Assembly: GCA_964433675.1 (NCBI GenBank)
Contig: CAYSSJ010000018.1
Coordinates: 1-58,114, forward strand
DNA from: CAYSSJ01 sp964433675
GTDB lineage: Bacteria; Cloacimonadota; Cloacimonadia; Cloacimonadales; TCS61
Direction: 5' to 3'
DNA: 58,114 bases
In this document: positions 27,047-36,762 of the stretch, piece after piece
Position numbering within the stretch: position 1 is the stretch's first letter
How the letters are laid out: the number at the start of each line of letters is the position of its first letter
Program-made: the position numbers and the translations under genes
Notes under the pieces: generated by a model
Database searches by the model: none
The model's input: the letters and a program-made list of their open reading frames with translations, nothing else
Told to the model about the DNA's origin: nothing

Positions 27047-28669
27047 TTATTCACTCCTTGCTTGCAATTCTTCTTCTCTAAGTTCCTGAGCATGGGCAAA
27101 CATTTCTTGCAATGTATCGAACCGATCGAAGAGTTCCAGCGCTTCTTGTAATTGACTATCTTGTCGGATAGATATCTTATATCCCGCTTCATCGCCATGT
27201 ACTCTGCTGATAATATTGGATGTAATGGAATTACTGATCCATTCGTAAGTACTATCTATATCTGCTTGCTCATATTCGATTCCTTCGTTATCTATATAGG
27301 AAAAGAACTCATCCATAACTTGCTCACCAACTTCGAAATCTGCCGGTATATCTTCATCATGCTCTAGGATATAATCGATGGAGAAATTAAACAGAGCATT
27401 AGTACGGCGCAGCTCCATAGCGAAGGATGTGAGTGATGATTGATCGATCTCGATATCGGGATTGATACCGCCACCACCATAAACCACTCTGCCTTCATTA
27501 GTATAATACACATCGTTGTAATGCTCTTCTTCGGCTTCATCCCATTCTTCTTGGGTAACTCGTTCACCTCTGAGCACACGATCTAATATTTCTCGATGGA
27601 TACAACGTCCGGAATTGATATAATACTTAGCTGTAGTGATCTTGAGTCCATCACCCGATTCGAGCGGAAAGAGTCTTTGTACCGATCCTTTACCGAAAGA
27701 AGTTTTACCGACTACCAATCCTCGATCCCAATCTTGCATAGAACCGGCAAAGATCTCCGATGCGCTGGCTGAAGCTTCGTTTATCATCACAATAACAGGA
27801 TAATCATCTCTTTGACGATTGAATTTGGTATAATATTCCACATCGGTCTGAGGAGTTCGTCCTTTTGTGAAGACGACCCGCTTCCCTCTTCCGATGAATT
27901 CATTTACAGTATTGATAGCCTCATCCAACAAACCGCCGGGATTGAATCTGAGATCGATCATCAAGCCGCGGATACCTTCGTCTTCCAATTCATCCAGAGC
28001 TGCTCTTAGTTCACGCGTCACATTCTGATTGAACTGTCTTACACGAACATAGCCGATACCATTATCCAGCTTAAAAGCGTAAGGGATGCTTTTGATCTTG
28101 ATGATATCACGCTCGATCTCGAAGTCGAGATCCGTTTCCACACCGGGTCTATCTATAGTGATGGTGACTTTGGTACCTTTTTCACCACGCATTTTTTTGA
28201 TCGCATCTTCGGTAGATATACCGATTACATCTTCTCCATCGACTTTGATGATCCGATCTCCGGCTAGTATTCCCATATGATAAGCCGGTGTGCCTTCGAT
28301 CGGAGACACAACGGTGATATATTCTCCCATTTTATCTATCGATATACCCAATCCGCCAAATTCACCTCGTGTATCGGTAGTGAATCTATCGAATTCGTCT
28401 CGGGTAAAATAGGTGGTATGCGGATCGAGTTCATCCAGCATTCCATCTACTGCTGCATCTATAAGTTGTTCTACACTTAGTTCATCTACATAATGCTCCC
28501 GTAATTTGAACAAAACCTCATTGAAGAGACGAAGTTTATTGTACATGCCGATCTGCGATTCATCATTCTTGGCATCTACCGAAGATGAACTGAACACAAC
28601 AGCAGAGATCAATATCAAGACTATAATGCTAAGCGATAGGGCTACTTTATTAAAGTTATTAAACTTCAT
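27047..28669 (-). CDS. ctpA: S41 family carboxy-terminal processing peptidase
   Basis: An N-terminal signal/anchor (about 9-30) is followed by the helical CTP N-domain and a PDZ domain (about 95-170, GGLGISIDKMGEYITVV). The S41 serine-lysine catalytic core comes next. The nucleophile lies in NEASASASEIFAG at about 297-309 and the Lys in GKTSFGKGSVQ at about 318-328. These peptidases trim C-termini of exported proteins and regulate envelope proteins or cell-wall hydrolases; a lytic transglycosylase lies three genes upstream. Start and tmk stop overlap by 4 bp. The name follows the family; the substrate is unknown. Confidence 0.93.
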   Translation of the reverse strand: MKFNNFNKVALSLSIIVLILISAVVFSSSSVDAKNDESQIGMYNKLRLFNEVLFKLREHYVDELSVEQLIDAAVDGMLDELDPHTTYFTRDEFDRFTTDTRGEFGGLGISIDKMGEYITVVSPIEGTPAYHMGILAGDRIIKVDGEDVIGISTEDAIKKMRGEKGTKVTITIDRPGVETDLDFEIERDIIKIKSIPYAFKLDNGIGYVRVRQFNQNVTRELRAALDELEDEGIRGLMIDLRFNPGGLLDEAINTVNEFIGRGKRVVFTKGRTPQTDVEYYTKFNRQRDDYPVIVMINEASASASEIFAGSMQDWDRGLVVGKTSFGKGSVQRLFPLESGDGLKITTAKYYINSGRCIHREILDRVLRGERVTQEEWDEAEEEHYNDVYYTNEGRVVYGGGGINPDIEIDQSSLTSFAMELRRTNALFNFSIDYILEHDEDIPADFEVGEQVMDEFFSYIDNEGIEYEQADIDSTYEWISNSITSNIISRVHGDEAGYKISIRQDSQLQEALELFDRFDTLQEMFAHAQELREEELQARSE

Positions 28670-29286
28670 TCTATACCTTCCTTTTTCAATTTTTCTATTA
28701 TCTCACTATGAATATCATTTATACTCATAGTTCCATCTAATACAAAATATCTTGCTTTTGCCATCTTGGCAAGTTCTAAATACGCATTACGGACTTTTTT
28801 GTGAAACTCGAGCGTCTCACTCTCCATCCGATCAGCTTTTTGCCGATCGATCCTTCCCAAACCGATCTCGACCGGTATATCTATCAAAAAAGTGATCTCC
28901 GGCATGAGGTTGAAAGTAGCAAAGCTTGAAATATTGTCAATAAACTTTCTGTCCAGATCTCTGGCTACTCCCTGATATGCTAGAGTCGAGTCGTTATAAC
29001 GGTCACAGATCACTATCTTATTCTCTGCCAATGCAGGCAAGATCCATTCGCCGGTATGCTGGCATCTGCTCGCCATATACAAAAGCAGTTCAGTTTCTGG
29101 TAACATTTCAGCATTATCATTGTTCAAGAGGATATCTCTAATTGCTTCCGATATTTTCGGACCTCCCGGCTCACGTGTGAGCAATACTTCCCTTTTTCTT
29201 TCATAAAAATAATTAGCCAACAGAATCGTCTGAGTCGATTTGCCGCATCCTTCCATCCCTTCAAAAGTGATAAAATAACCTTTCAT
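28666..29286 (-). CDS. tmk: Thymidylate kinase
   Basis: Thymidylate kinase phosphorylates dTMP to dTDP for DNA synthesis. The P-loop is FEGMEGCGKST near the N-terminus, LTREPGG follows, and ICDRYNDSTLAYQG is the DR-Y motif. I chose the ATG at 29286. It gives 206 residues, has GGAG six bases upstream and overlaps the rimI stop as ATGA. A TTG 12 bases further upstream would add four residues but lacks a ribosome-binding site. Confidence 0.95.
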   Translation of the reverse strand: MKGYFITFEGMEGCGKSTQTILLANYFYERKREVLLTREPGGPKISEAIRDILLNNDNAEMLPETELLLYMASRCQHTGEWILPALAENKIVICDRYNDSTLAYQGVARDLDRKFIDNISSFATFNLMPEITFLIDIPVEIGLGRIDRQKADRMESETLEFHKKVRNAYLELAKMAKARYFVLDGTMSINDIHSEIIEKLKKEGIE

Positions 29287-29726
29287 TCTCTGCTCCAATC
29301 TGCTATATTTAAGCTCATCACAATACTATCTTCGGTTGGATGTTCATAATAATCGGGTTTTCTGCCGATTTTTATAAAACCGAGCTTTTCGTAGAATTGT
29401 ATCGCTACCCGGTTACTTTGCCGTACATCAAGGGTCAATTCGGATAAACCATCCTGCCTCGCCTTCTCGAGAGCGAATCTGATCAATTTTGTGCCCATAC
29501 CTTTTCGTTGAAACGCTTCTTTTACTGCCAAATTGGCGATCAAGAGTTTTTCTATATAGACAAGTAAACAAATATATCCCACCACCTCATTTTCATATCC
29601 CACATATGCTTTGTTGATTTCGATAAATTCTCTGAAAATATGCTCTGTCCACGGCATTGGGAACACGCTTCTCTCTATTGCCATCACTTGCTCGATATCT
29701 GATTCCCGCATCGCTCGGATCTTCAT
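29283..29726 (-). CDS. rimI: RimI-type ribosomal-protein-alanine N-acetyltransferase (GNAT)
   Basis: This is a GNAT acetyltransferase of 147 residues. The acetyl-CoA loop is VKEAFQRKGMGTKLIRFAL, with Q-R-K-G-M-G in the expected place. LDVRQSNRVAIQFYEKLGFIK is typical of RimI. Characterised RimI acetylates the N-terminus of ribosomal protein S18. It overlaps mltD upstream and tmk downstream by about 3-4 bp each. No TsaB or TsaD gene accompanies it here. Confidence 0.88.
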   Translation of the reverse strand: MKIRAMRESDIEQVMAIERSVFPMPWTEHIFREFIEINKAYVGYENEVVGYICLLVYIEKLLIANLAVKEAFQRKGMGTKLIRFALEKARQDGLSELTLDVRQSNRVAIQFYEKLGFIKIGRKPDYYEHPTEDSIVMSLNIADWSRE

Positions 29727-31177
29727 CAGTAGCTTAGTTTTTGACCGGGATAGATCAAAACCACTCCATTATTATTTCTCAGATTATTCATCGTTATAAG
29801 ATGATTGGTGGACACCCCGAGTTTTTGTGCTATAGTAGATACCGTATCACCGCTTTTTACTTCATAAGTATTTGTGGAGGAAGATGCAGAGCCGGATGGA
29901 GCATCAAAAAGATAGAGCTTCTGTCCCGGTCTGATCAAATCGGAGTTCAAGCCGTTCAAGCGTCTCAGCGAACTCACACTGGTATTGTATTTTCTGGCAA
30001 TACCGAACAGGGTGTCTCCTTTTTGTACTATATGATGAGTAAAGTAGCCGGCATTCTCATTTTGGAATTGTTTGGTTATCCGCTCCAATTCTACTCTATC
30101 TTTCTCAGCTTCTATCGGAACCAAAATGGTAAAATCACCCGGAGGAAGCACCACATCGTTGATAGCCGAATATCTGCCTTGCGAACGTTGATAGATCTTT
30201 ATCCAAGGATTCAGCTCCCAGATACGACGTACCGAAGTACCTTGTGCAGCTGCCCAGTTATCTATCTTGTAATGCCCTTTCAGATTCAAAGTCTCCACTC
30301 TGGTCTGTTCACGAAGCGGAAGATCGCGTGTAAAGCGCTGGCCGAAGATCTCTACTTCATGCTCGAAGATCATCTTGATAGCTACTGCTCTCCAAAGGTA
30401 ATGATGAGTCTCATCGGTACGCATCATAATGTCAAAAAAGTCGTAGGCTTGTTGCTCTCTAATAGCGCGTGATATGTTTCCCACTCCGGCATTATAAGAG
30501 CTCATAGCCAATAGCCAATCCTCGGCTCCCCGTTCGGCTAAGAAATTGTAGTTACCTCTCAAAAAACGAGCGGCAGCATCTGTAGCTTTGAAGATATCTC
30601 GTCGTTCATCGATAAAGGAATTTATCTGCAGTCCCAATCCTTTTGCAGTGGACGGCATGATCTGCCAAATTCCTGCAGCTCCCACATGCGAAGTCGCCAT
30701 AGCGTTTAGATCGCTCTCAGCTACAGCCAGAAATTTCGCATCGGAAGGGATATCATATTTCTCAAAATACTCCTCGAAAATATCGAAATATATACCGCTA
30801 CGCTGGATGTAACGATGCGCACTTTTCAATTCCTGTGCAAATATACGCTCGAATTTTGCATAGACTCTATCGTTACTGAAATCGAACTCTCTACCGGCAA
30901 ACATAAAACGATCGGGGATTTGAAATTCTGTGTTTACCGCCACTCTACTATTGGCAACATCGAGCTCATACATCAATGAATCCACCATAAAATACAAGTT
31001 CTCCACCAGCATACTGAGAGAATCGATCGCAACATTCTTCTCCGCTAAAACACTTTCCCGGTTTTCCGAGCTGTCTTCTGCCATAGCTTCGTATTGCTGC
31101 TCTTCGTTCGTCAGTTTATTAACCGAACATGATGCTATGAATAATATACTTAACAAAGTTGCTATTATGATTCTCAT
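29726..31177 (-). CDS. mltD: Membrane-bound lytic murein transglycosylase (MltD-like) with two LysM domains
   Basis: A lipoprotein signal with lipobox FIASC (Cys17) is followed by a coiled linker and the SLT domain. The catalytic Glu lies in LAVAESDLNAMATS near 155, followed by GAAGIWQIMPSTAKGLGL and MSSYNAGVGN. Two LysM domains, HIVQKGDTLFGIARKYNTS (about 385-428) and YEVKSGDTVSTIAQKLGVS (about 437-480), bind peptidoglycan. It cleaves glycan strands at the outer-membrane side of the wall. ATGA overlaps on both sides tie it to rfbB and rimI. Confidence 0.93.
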   Translation of the reverse strand: MRIIIATLLSILFIASCSVNKLTNEEQQYEAMAEDSSENRESVLAEKNVAIDSLSMLVENLYFMVDSLMYELDVANSRVAVNTEFQIPDRFMFAGREFDFSNDRVYAKFERIFAQELKSAHRYIQRSGIYFDIFEEYFEKYDIPSDAKFLAVAESDLNAMATSHVGAAGIWQIMPSTAKGLGLQINSFIDERRDIFKATDAAARFLRGNYNFLAERGAEDWLLAMSSYNAGVGNISRAIREQQAYDFFDIMMRTDETHHYLWRAVAIKMIFEHEVEIFGQRFTRDLPLREQTRVETLNLKGHYKIDNWAAAQGTSVRRIWELNPWIKIYQRSQGRYSAINDVVLPPGDFTILVPIEAEKDRVELERITKQFQNENAGYFTHHIVQKGDTLFGIARKYNTSVSSLRRLNGLNSDLIRPGQKLYLFDAPSGSASSSTNTYEVKSGDTVSTIAQKLGVSTNHLITMNNLRNNNGVVLIYPGQKLSY

Positions 31178-32184
31178 TCTTCTTCTCGCCCTTCCGTTTT
31201 TTCCATATATTCTCCGCTAACTATTGCCTCTACCCAATCCTGATGATTCTTGTACCAGCCTATAGTCTGCTCTATTCCAAGTTTGAAATCTATCGCCGGT
31301 TGCCAACCGAGCTGTTTTCTAATCTTATCGCTATTCATAGCATAACGATAGTCATGACTAATCCGATCCGGCACATAAGTGATAAGTTCATGCGATACAT
31401 CCATCGTGTCGAGAATGAATTTTGCCAACTCGATATTTTGCCATTCATCATCGGTACTCACGTTGTATATTTGATTTTCCGGTGCATTGTGCAAAACGAG
31501 GTCAATAGCGCGGCAATGATCGTCTACATGCATCCAAGTGCGGATATTGTTACCTTCACCGAATATCGGTATCTCTTTACCCTTGAGTGCATTACATATT
31601 ATCACCGGTATCAGTTTCTCGGGAAATTGGTAGGGACCGTAATTATTGCAGCTTCTGATCGTGTTCACATTCAGCCGGTAAGTTTGATAGGCAACTCTGA
31701 TCAAGAGATCGGCAGCAGCTTTGCTGGCAGCATAGGGATTGTTCGGTGCCAATTTGCTATATTCACCGCATTTATCCTGCACAGAGCCATAAACCTCATC
31801 TGTCGAGATATAGACGAATTTCTCCACTTCGGTCTCGTGAGAATAGTTCAGCAGCATCTGAGTGCCCAATACATTGGTGGCAAGAAATAGATCCGGGTTG
31901 TTGAAGCTGCGATCCACATGCGATTCGGCTGCAAAATGTACTACATAGTCGGGATTAAACTCCTCGAACACATTTTTTACATCCTTTTGGGAAGCTATAT
32001 CGCCACGCACGAAAGCATAATTAGGAGTCTCAGCGACGAGAGTGAGATTATCCAAGTTACCCGCATATGTCAATTTATCAAAATTTATCACCTTATAGTC
32101 CGGATAATTATGCAGAAGATAACGAATGAAATTCGAACCGATAAAACCGGCTCCACCTGTTACTAATACGATTTTGGGCTGCAT
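31174..32184 (-). CDS. rfbB: dTDP-glucose 4,6-dehydratase
   Basis: This extended short-chain dehydrogenase makes dTDP-4-keto-6-deoxyglucose for rhamnose-type surface sugars. The NAD-binding motif is VTGGAGFIGSNF at the N-terminus. ISTDEVYGSV carries the Thr-Asp-Glu active site, and Tyr/Lys lie in NPYAASKAAADLL. Length (336) is normal. No other dTDP-rhamnose gene (rfbA, C, D) lies nearby, so it sits alone within a lipid and cell-wall gene cluster. Confidence 0.94.
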   Translation of the reverse strand: MQPKIVLVTGGAGFIGSNFIRYLLHNYPDYKVINFDKLTYAGNLDNLTLVAETPNYAFVRGDIASQKDVKNVFEEFNPDYVVHFAAESHVDRSFNNPDLFLATNVLGTQMLLNYSHETEVEKFVYISTDEVYGSVQDKCGEYSKLAPNNPYAASKAAADLLIRVAYQTYRLNVNTIRSCNNYGPYQFPEKLIPVIICNALKGKEIPIFGEGNNIRTWMHVDDHCRAIDLVLHNAPENQIYNVSTDDEWQNIELAKFILDTMDVSHELITYVPDRISHDYRYAMNSDKIRKQLGWQPAIDFKLGIEQTIGWYKNHQDWVEAIVSGEYMEKTEGREEE

Positions 32185-32188
32185 TTTG

Positions 32189-32977
32189 TCACCTCATGAA
32201 AAAAAATAGAACATAATAAAATATTGGAGCAGCTATTTGCAAACTATCGAATCGATCCAACACACCACCGTGACCGGGTATGAGAGATGAGCTATCTTTT
32301 ACGCCGCAATCCCGTTTCAATAGAGACTCAAACAGATCTCCGATCTGCCCGAATATGCCGGCTGCCACTATCAAACCTATAACCTCTACTCTATGTAAAT
32401 TGAGCACCAAACCGAGAATAATGCCGATCAAGCCCGCTCCTACCAATCCGGCAATGAAACCTTCGATAGATTTTCGGGGACTTACCTTTACCACTCCCCT
32501 ATGCTTGCCAAACATCATACCGAAAAAAAATGCTATCGTATCGGTTAGCCAGATCATTACCAACAGGCTTAGTATCAACAAAATTCCATTTTCCAGATTG
32601 CGGATCAGAAATATGTGAGCCATCAAAACAGAGGTATAAAAAACTGTAAACACACCGGCAGTGATGCGACTGATCGCTCCTTCTATCCTGTTGGCAAATA
32701 CATCTCGTGCCAATAGCACCACAAATACTCCAACTATAGCAAACAGCACTACACCGAGATCGTAAAGGATAACTGCTCCAAAGAGTAGGATAGAGAGCAA
32801 AATAGGATAAAAAGAGAGTCTGATCTCTTTGCATTCGAACATTCTTGTCAGTTCATAGGATTGCAACAATACGATGAGTCCCAAAAAAGCTGCTAACGCC
32901 CATCCGCCCAAATATACTACCAATACTATGATAGGTATAAAAATAGCGGCAATTATAATTCTTTTGGTCAATTCCAT
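32189..32977 (-). CDS. cdsA: Phosphatidate cytidylyltransferase
   Basis: CdsA is an integral membrane enzyme making CDP-diacylglycerol from phosphatidate and CTP. Seven or eight hydrophobic segments are visible. The signature region SSLIPGHGGVLDRFDSL lies near the C-terminus, with TDTIAFFFGMMFGKH and VSPRKSIEGFIAG before it. I chose the ATG at 32977 (262 residues), which has GGAG nine bases upstream. A TTG at 32992 would overlap uppS. The uppS-cdsA order is widespread. Confidence 0.94.
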   Translation of the reverse strand: MELTKRIIIAAIFIPIIVLVVYLGGWALAAFLGLIVLLQSYELTRMFECKEIRLSFYPILLSILLFGAVILYDLGVVLFAIVGVFVVLLARDVFANRIEGAISRITAGVFTVFYTSVLMAHIFLIRNLENGILLILSLLVMIWLTDTIAFFFGMMFGKHRGVVKVSPRKSIEGFIAGLVGAGLIGIILGLVLNLHRVEVIGLIVAAGIFGQIGDLFESLLKRDCGVKDSSSLIPGHGGVLDRFDSLQIAAPIFYYVLFFFMR

Positions 32978-32978
32978 A

Positions 32979-33704
32979 TTATCTCGCTCCAAATCTTCTT
33001 TCTCTATTTTGATAATCTAAGATAGCTTCGAAATATTCTTCCCGAGAGAAATCGGGCCACAAGGTCTGAGTGAACCAAAGTTCCGCATAGATGCTCTGCC
33101 AGACGAGGAAATTGGATAGTCTGTTCTCGCCACCGGTTCTGATGATCATATCCGGATCGGGCATTCCTGCAGTATAGAGGGCGTTGGAGATCATTTCTTC
33201 ACTCACACCTTGTCCCAACCGCTCTGCATCATTATTTTGAATGATCTTATTCACAGCATCGACTATCTCTTTTCTACCGCCATAATTTATTGCCACGTTC
33301 AGTTTCAGCCCGGTATTGTCCCAGGTAATTTGGGAATGCTTGTGTAGCCGCTGAGAATAATTTGACGGTATCTTCTCCGGCGAACCGATAAACTTGATAA
33401 CCACGTTGTTTTCATTCAGATCGTTCACTTCCCGGATCAATGCATCCATGATCAATCTGAAAATTGCATTCACTTCAGCTTTGGAGCGGCGCCAGTTTTC
33501 AGTAGAGAAGGCATATATGGTAAGATACTCCAATCCGATCTCAACCGAAGCTTCCACAATCTTTCGTACAGTCCTGATACCTTCTCGATGGCCTTCCACT
33601 CGCTTTAACTTTCGCTTTTTCGCCCATCTGCCATTTCCATCGGTAATCACAGCCAAATGTGTCGGCATACGCTCTTTGCTAATCCGATCTTTGATATCAA
33701 TTTC
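32979..33704 (-). CDS. uppS: Undecaprenyl diphosphate synthase (cis-isoprenyl transferase)
   Basis: UppS builds the C55 lipid carrier for peptidoglycan. Conserved elements are DGNGRWAKKRKL with the catalytic Asp, YAFSTENWRRS, INYGGRKEIVDA and IRTGGENRLSNFLVWQS. The segment before the catalytic Asp reads VITDGNGRW where most family members have IMDGNGRW. The start at 33704 has GGAGAG four bases upstream and gives a normal 241 residues. It overlaps prfB by 8 bp. Confidence 0.94.
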   Translation of the reverse strand, partial: EIDIKDRISKERMPTHLAVITDGNGRWAKKRKLKRVEGHREGIRTVRKIVEASVEIGLEYLTIYAFSTENWRRSKAEVNAIFRLIMDALIREVNDLNENNVVIKFIGSPEKIPSNYSQRLHKHSQITWDNTGLKLNVAINYGGRKEIVDAVNKIIQNNDAERLGQGVSEEMISNALYTAGMPDPDMIIRTGGENRLSNFLVWQSIYAELWFTQTLWPDFSREEYFEAILDYQNRERRFGAR

Positions 33705-34828
33705 CATCTTTCTCTCCGGAACTCTTGTTTTCTGCTTTATATTTGAGATAAGCATGAATAAACGGTGATATATCACCATCCATCACTGCACTCACATTAC
33801 CGGTCTCATGCTCAGTTCTATGATCTTTGACCATCTGGTAAGGATGAAATACATAAGAGCGGATCTGGTTACCCCAACCAATCTCGGTTTTCATATTTTC
33901 CTGTTTGGCTTTTTCTTTCTTTTTCTCTTCCAGATAATGCTGATACAACCTGGATTTGAGGATCTTCATCGCAGTAGCTCGATTCTTTATCTGCGAGCGC
34001 TCATTCTGACACTGAACCACAATGCCGGTCGGTAAATGAGTGATCCGAACAGCAGAATCGGTAGTATTGACACTCTGCCCTCCTTTACCACTGGAACGAT
34101 AAGTATCCACACGGAGATCGGAAGCTTCTATTTCTATTTCTACATCATCGTCCAACACGGGATAGACGAAAACCGAAGCGAACGATGTCTGTCTTTTTCC
34201 TTGCGCATTGAATGGAGATATCCGCACCAATCTATGAATACCGATTTCACATTTAAGATATCCATACGCATAGGCACCGCTAATCTGCATGGTCACGCTT
34301 TTGATACCGGCTTCTTCACCCGGGAGTAGATCTATGACATCGATTGGAAATTTATTTTCTTCCGCCCAGCGTTTGAACATACGCATCAACATCTGTGCCC
34401 AATCTTGTGATTCGGTACCACCGGCACCGGGATGGATGGTCAAAATTGCATCATGGTCATCCAGGTCATCACTGAGCAAAAGCTGCATCTCTATCGAATC
34501 AACTTCTTTCTGATAAATCTTCAATTTTCCTTTGGCTTCCTCAAAAAGAGCTTTATTATCCTCTTCTTCCAACAACGATTTGTAAGTCTCCAATTCATCG
34601 GTAATAAAAGTTAATCGTTCACCTTTCTCCACAATAGATTTGAGGATATTAACCCTTTTCAGTATATGCTTTGCCTGCTTTTGATCATCCCAAAAGGATG
34701 GGTCTTGCATTTGCTTTTCCAAATCAGAGAGTTGATCTTCCACTCTCTCGAGGTCAAAGTAACCTCCTATTCTCCGATATTTTTTCTATCAGAAAATCTG
34801 TTTTTTGAACAAATTCCGAAAATTCCAT
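33697..34828 (-). CDS. prfB: Peptide chain release factor 2, expressed by programmed +1 frameshift
   Basis: RF2 recognises UGA and UAA and releases the finished peptide. The second frame contains the GGQ loop (RSSGKGGQSVNTTDSAVR) and HPGAGGTESQDWAQM. The first 24 codons, ATG at 34828 to CTT at 34757, lie in another frame ending in TGA at 34754-34756. A +1 shift at CTT-T joins them to the main frame starting at GAC (34755), for about 376 residues in total. SD AGGAG precedes the ATG by seven bases. The shift should be autoregulated by RF2 level. Reading only the downstream frame would give a falsely truncated protein starting at a GTG (34743). Confidence 0.96.
34753..34768 (-). promoter_or_regulatory. 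prfB: RF2 programmed +1 frameshift site
   Basis: Read on the minus strand: AGGAGG TTA CTT TGA C. An internal Shine-Dalgarno sits three bases before the slippery CTT, followed by the TGA stop and C. This is the same geometry as the classical E. coli prfB site (AGGGGG TAT CTT TGA C). Confidence 0.96.
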
Positions 34829-34838
34829 ATTCTTACTC

Positions 34839-35999
34839 CTATAAATAGCGGCCCGGAAGCAGGCAGTTTTTCACTTCTTCATTGAAATAGCGATCCGTCA
34901 TGGTCGCTATGAAGTCCCGCACCTTCTCTGCCGCTGAGAAACGTTTACAATAATACCCCAGTTTTCTGTCAAGGAAATGAGGAAATATTCTGCTTTCGGT
35001 ATCCATATTTTCGATAGCGTCCAGATAATTCTCGAACAACAATTTCATGCTCAGATCAATAACTTGTTTGGATTTTTTAACATTATCATTAGTATAGATA
35101 CGAGCATAGTTGAATTTTTTCAGTTTGAGCAAGTATCCGGATGTAGTGTCGTCAAAAGCTATATAGGGCTTATCGAAGCTGTTCACTATAACACTTTTGA
35201 CCAATGTATCTATGATTTCGCTATTGGTATTGCCCAGATATTCGACACAATCTTCGGGAATTTCGTCGCGGTCGAGTATTTTGTAGCGGATAGCATCTTC
35301 TATATCCTGACCGATATAAGCAATAGTATCTGAAATGCGCACAACACAGCCTTCCATAGTTGCCGGCATCCAGCTGTTTTTCTCACCCGCTTTTTTCTTT
35401 TTGATAAACTCGTTTATGTCTTCTTCCGTTTTGTCCACTTCCGGTATCAATCTGGTATTGTGTACTTCACCGTCATGCGATATTATACCGTCGCGTACTT
35501 GGAAGCTCAGATTCAGTCCTCTCCCCCGTCGCGAGATATGATCAACTATATGTAAACTTTCGATATTATGATGGAATTCGCCGATACCATGCTCTTTGCA
35601 GCAAGCACTCAGAGCACGTTCTCCATCATGTCCAAAAGGTGAATGCCCCAGATCATGTCCCAAAGCGATCGCTTCTATCAGCTCCAGATTGAGCCGCAGA
35701 TTTTTGCCTATCGTGCGGGAGATCTGCGAAACATAAGTGGTATGCAGACTTCTGTTGGACATCTCCTCGTCAAACAGATTGGTAAAAGAAAATACCTGAG
35801 TCTTCCCTTGATAGCGCCGATAGGCACCACTATACAGTATTCTGTCTCGGTCTATAGCAAAAGCCGAACGGGTAAGATCGTTCTCTTCCTCTTTTAATCT
35901 GTAGGAATTGTGGGTATGAAAAGCGTATCTGCTCAACCCTTTATCCACTTTTTCGGAATTTAGATAATATATCTCTTTTAGTTTTTTCTTATCTATCAT
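34839..35999 (-). CDS. dgt: HD-domain dGTP triphosphohydrolase-like protein
   Basis: This 386-residue dNTPase-family protein has an HD metal site with RSLHTTYVSQISR (first His) and ALGHDLGHSPFGHDGE (HD pair). YSGAYRRYQGKTQVF is the family N-terminal motif. The enzyme removes triphosphate from dGTP or other dNTPs and so tunes nucleotide pools. It fits the long housekeeping cluster: the stop lies 10 bp before the prfB ATG and the start follows trmB by 1 bp. AGAGG sits five bases before the ATG. Substrate preference cannot be read from sequence. Confidence 0.9.
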   Translation of the reverse strand: MIDKKKLKEIYYLNSEKVDKGLSRYAFHTHNSYRLKEEENDLTRSAFAIDRDRILYSGAYRRYQGKTQVFSFTNLFDEEMSNRSLHTTYVSQISRTIGKNLRLNLELIEAIALGHDLGHSPFGHDGERALSACCKEHGIGEFHHNIESLHIVDHISRRGRGLNLSFQVRDGIISHDGEVHNTRLIPEVDKTEEDINEFIKKKKAGEKNSWMPATMEGCVVRISDTIAYIGQDIEDAIRYKILDRDEIPEDCVEYLGNTNSEIIDTLVKSVIVNSFDKPYIAFDDTTSGYLLKLKKFNYARIYTNDNVKKSKQVIDLSMKLLFENYLDAIENMDTESRIFPHFLDRKLGYYCKRFSAAEKVRDFIATMTDRYFNEEVKNCLLPGRYL

Positions 36000-36000
36000 C

Positions 36001-36636
36001 TCAACCTCTTTTCTTATTGAACTGCATATAAATCGGTTTCAAGCCTTCATCTTTCTTTTTCTTTTCAAAATATGTATCTATATAGTCATTTGGTTTTTGG
36101 AAACTGAAGCCTCGCTCGAATGAGGGCTCAAAGCTCTCATGTTCGTCGAAATGATGCAGTATCCAGAGAGCATAGCCACAATGATCGGTGGTGATATCTA
36201 TGATTCCGTCTTTTGTGAGTATCTTATCCAGAGCATCGATAAATGCCGGTGATATCAGTCTTTTCTTATGATGTCTTCGTTTAGGCCACGGATCGGGATG
36301 GATGATGTATATATGTTTGATAGAGTTAGGGGCGAAATACTCAGCAAGCGATTCATCGGCAATCATCTTACAGATTTTCACATTGGGATTATCTTCCGGC
36401 TCGAGTTTTTTCAAAATCGTATCTATGCGCTTTTCTTTGAATTCGATACCGATGAAATTTTTATACTGTTCCTTCTCGGAGATGAATTTCAAAAATTCTC
36501 CTCTTCCGCTACCGATCTCTACACAAATCTCATTATCGTTGCCGAACCATTCACAAACACCTATGCATTCCGCTTTCACCGGTCTGATCTCATAAAACTC
36601 TCTCTTTCTCTCTATTCTTTCCATTTCTCTTTCCAT
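36001..36636 (-). CDS. trmB: tRNA (guanine-N7)-methyltransferase
   Basis: TrmB methylates G46 of tRNA using S-adenosylmethionine. The SAM motif is CVEIGSGRGEFL near residue 37. The TrmB hallmark is IIHPDPWPKRRHHKKRL, and ITTDHCGYALWI follows. Length (211) is normal. It is the first gene of the eleven-gene minus-strand cluster. A second ATG four codons downstream is an alternative start, and neither has a strong Shine-Dalgarno. Confidence 0.93.
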   Translation of the reverse strand: MEREMERIERKREFYEIRPVKAECIGVCEWFGNDNEICVEIGSGRGEFLKFISEKEQYKNFIGIEFKEKRIDTILKKLEPEDNPNVKICKMIADESLAEYFAPNSIKHIYIIHPDPWPKRRHHKKRLISPAFIDALDKILTKDGIIDITTDHCGYALWILHHFDEHESFEPSFERGFSFQKPNDYIDTYFEKKKKDEGLKPIYMQFNKKRG

Positions 36637-36688
36637 ATAAGCAAATAATCAATATACTTTTTTAATGTCAATATCCATTTTTTATGGG

Positions 36689-36762
36689 AGCAATTTAGAA
36701 ATTTCCACGCTTGCCATAATGAGTTCAGCAAGGCAGGTGGGAGCATGTAATATTCTCCAGTG
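36689..36762 (-). repeat. 74-bp dispersed repeat, copy 2 (inverted)
   Basis: The reverse complement matches 22-95 at about 67 of 74 positions. It lies about 50 bp upstream of the trmB start codon, so it may belong to that operon's leader. Confidence 0.85.

Noticed and set aside
29741..30472. 243-codon open frame on the plus strand opposite mltD
   Set aside because: Antisense to conserved SLT and LysM coding sequence; no start signal and no domain.
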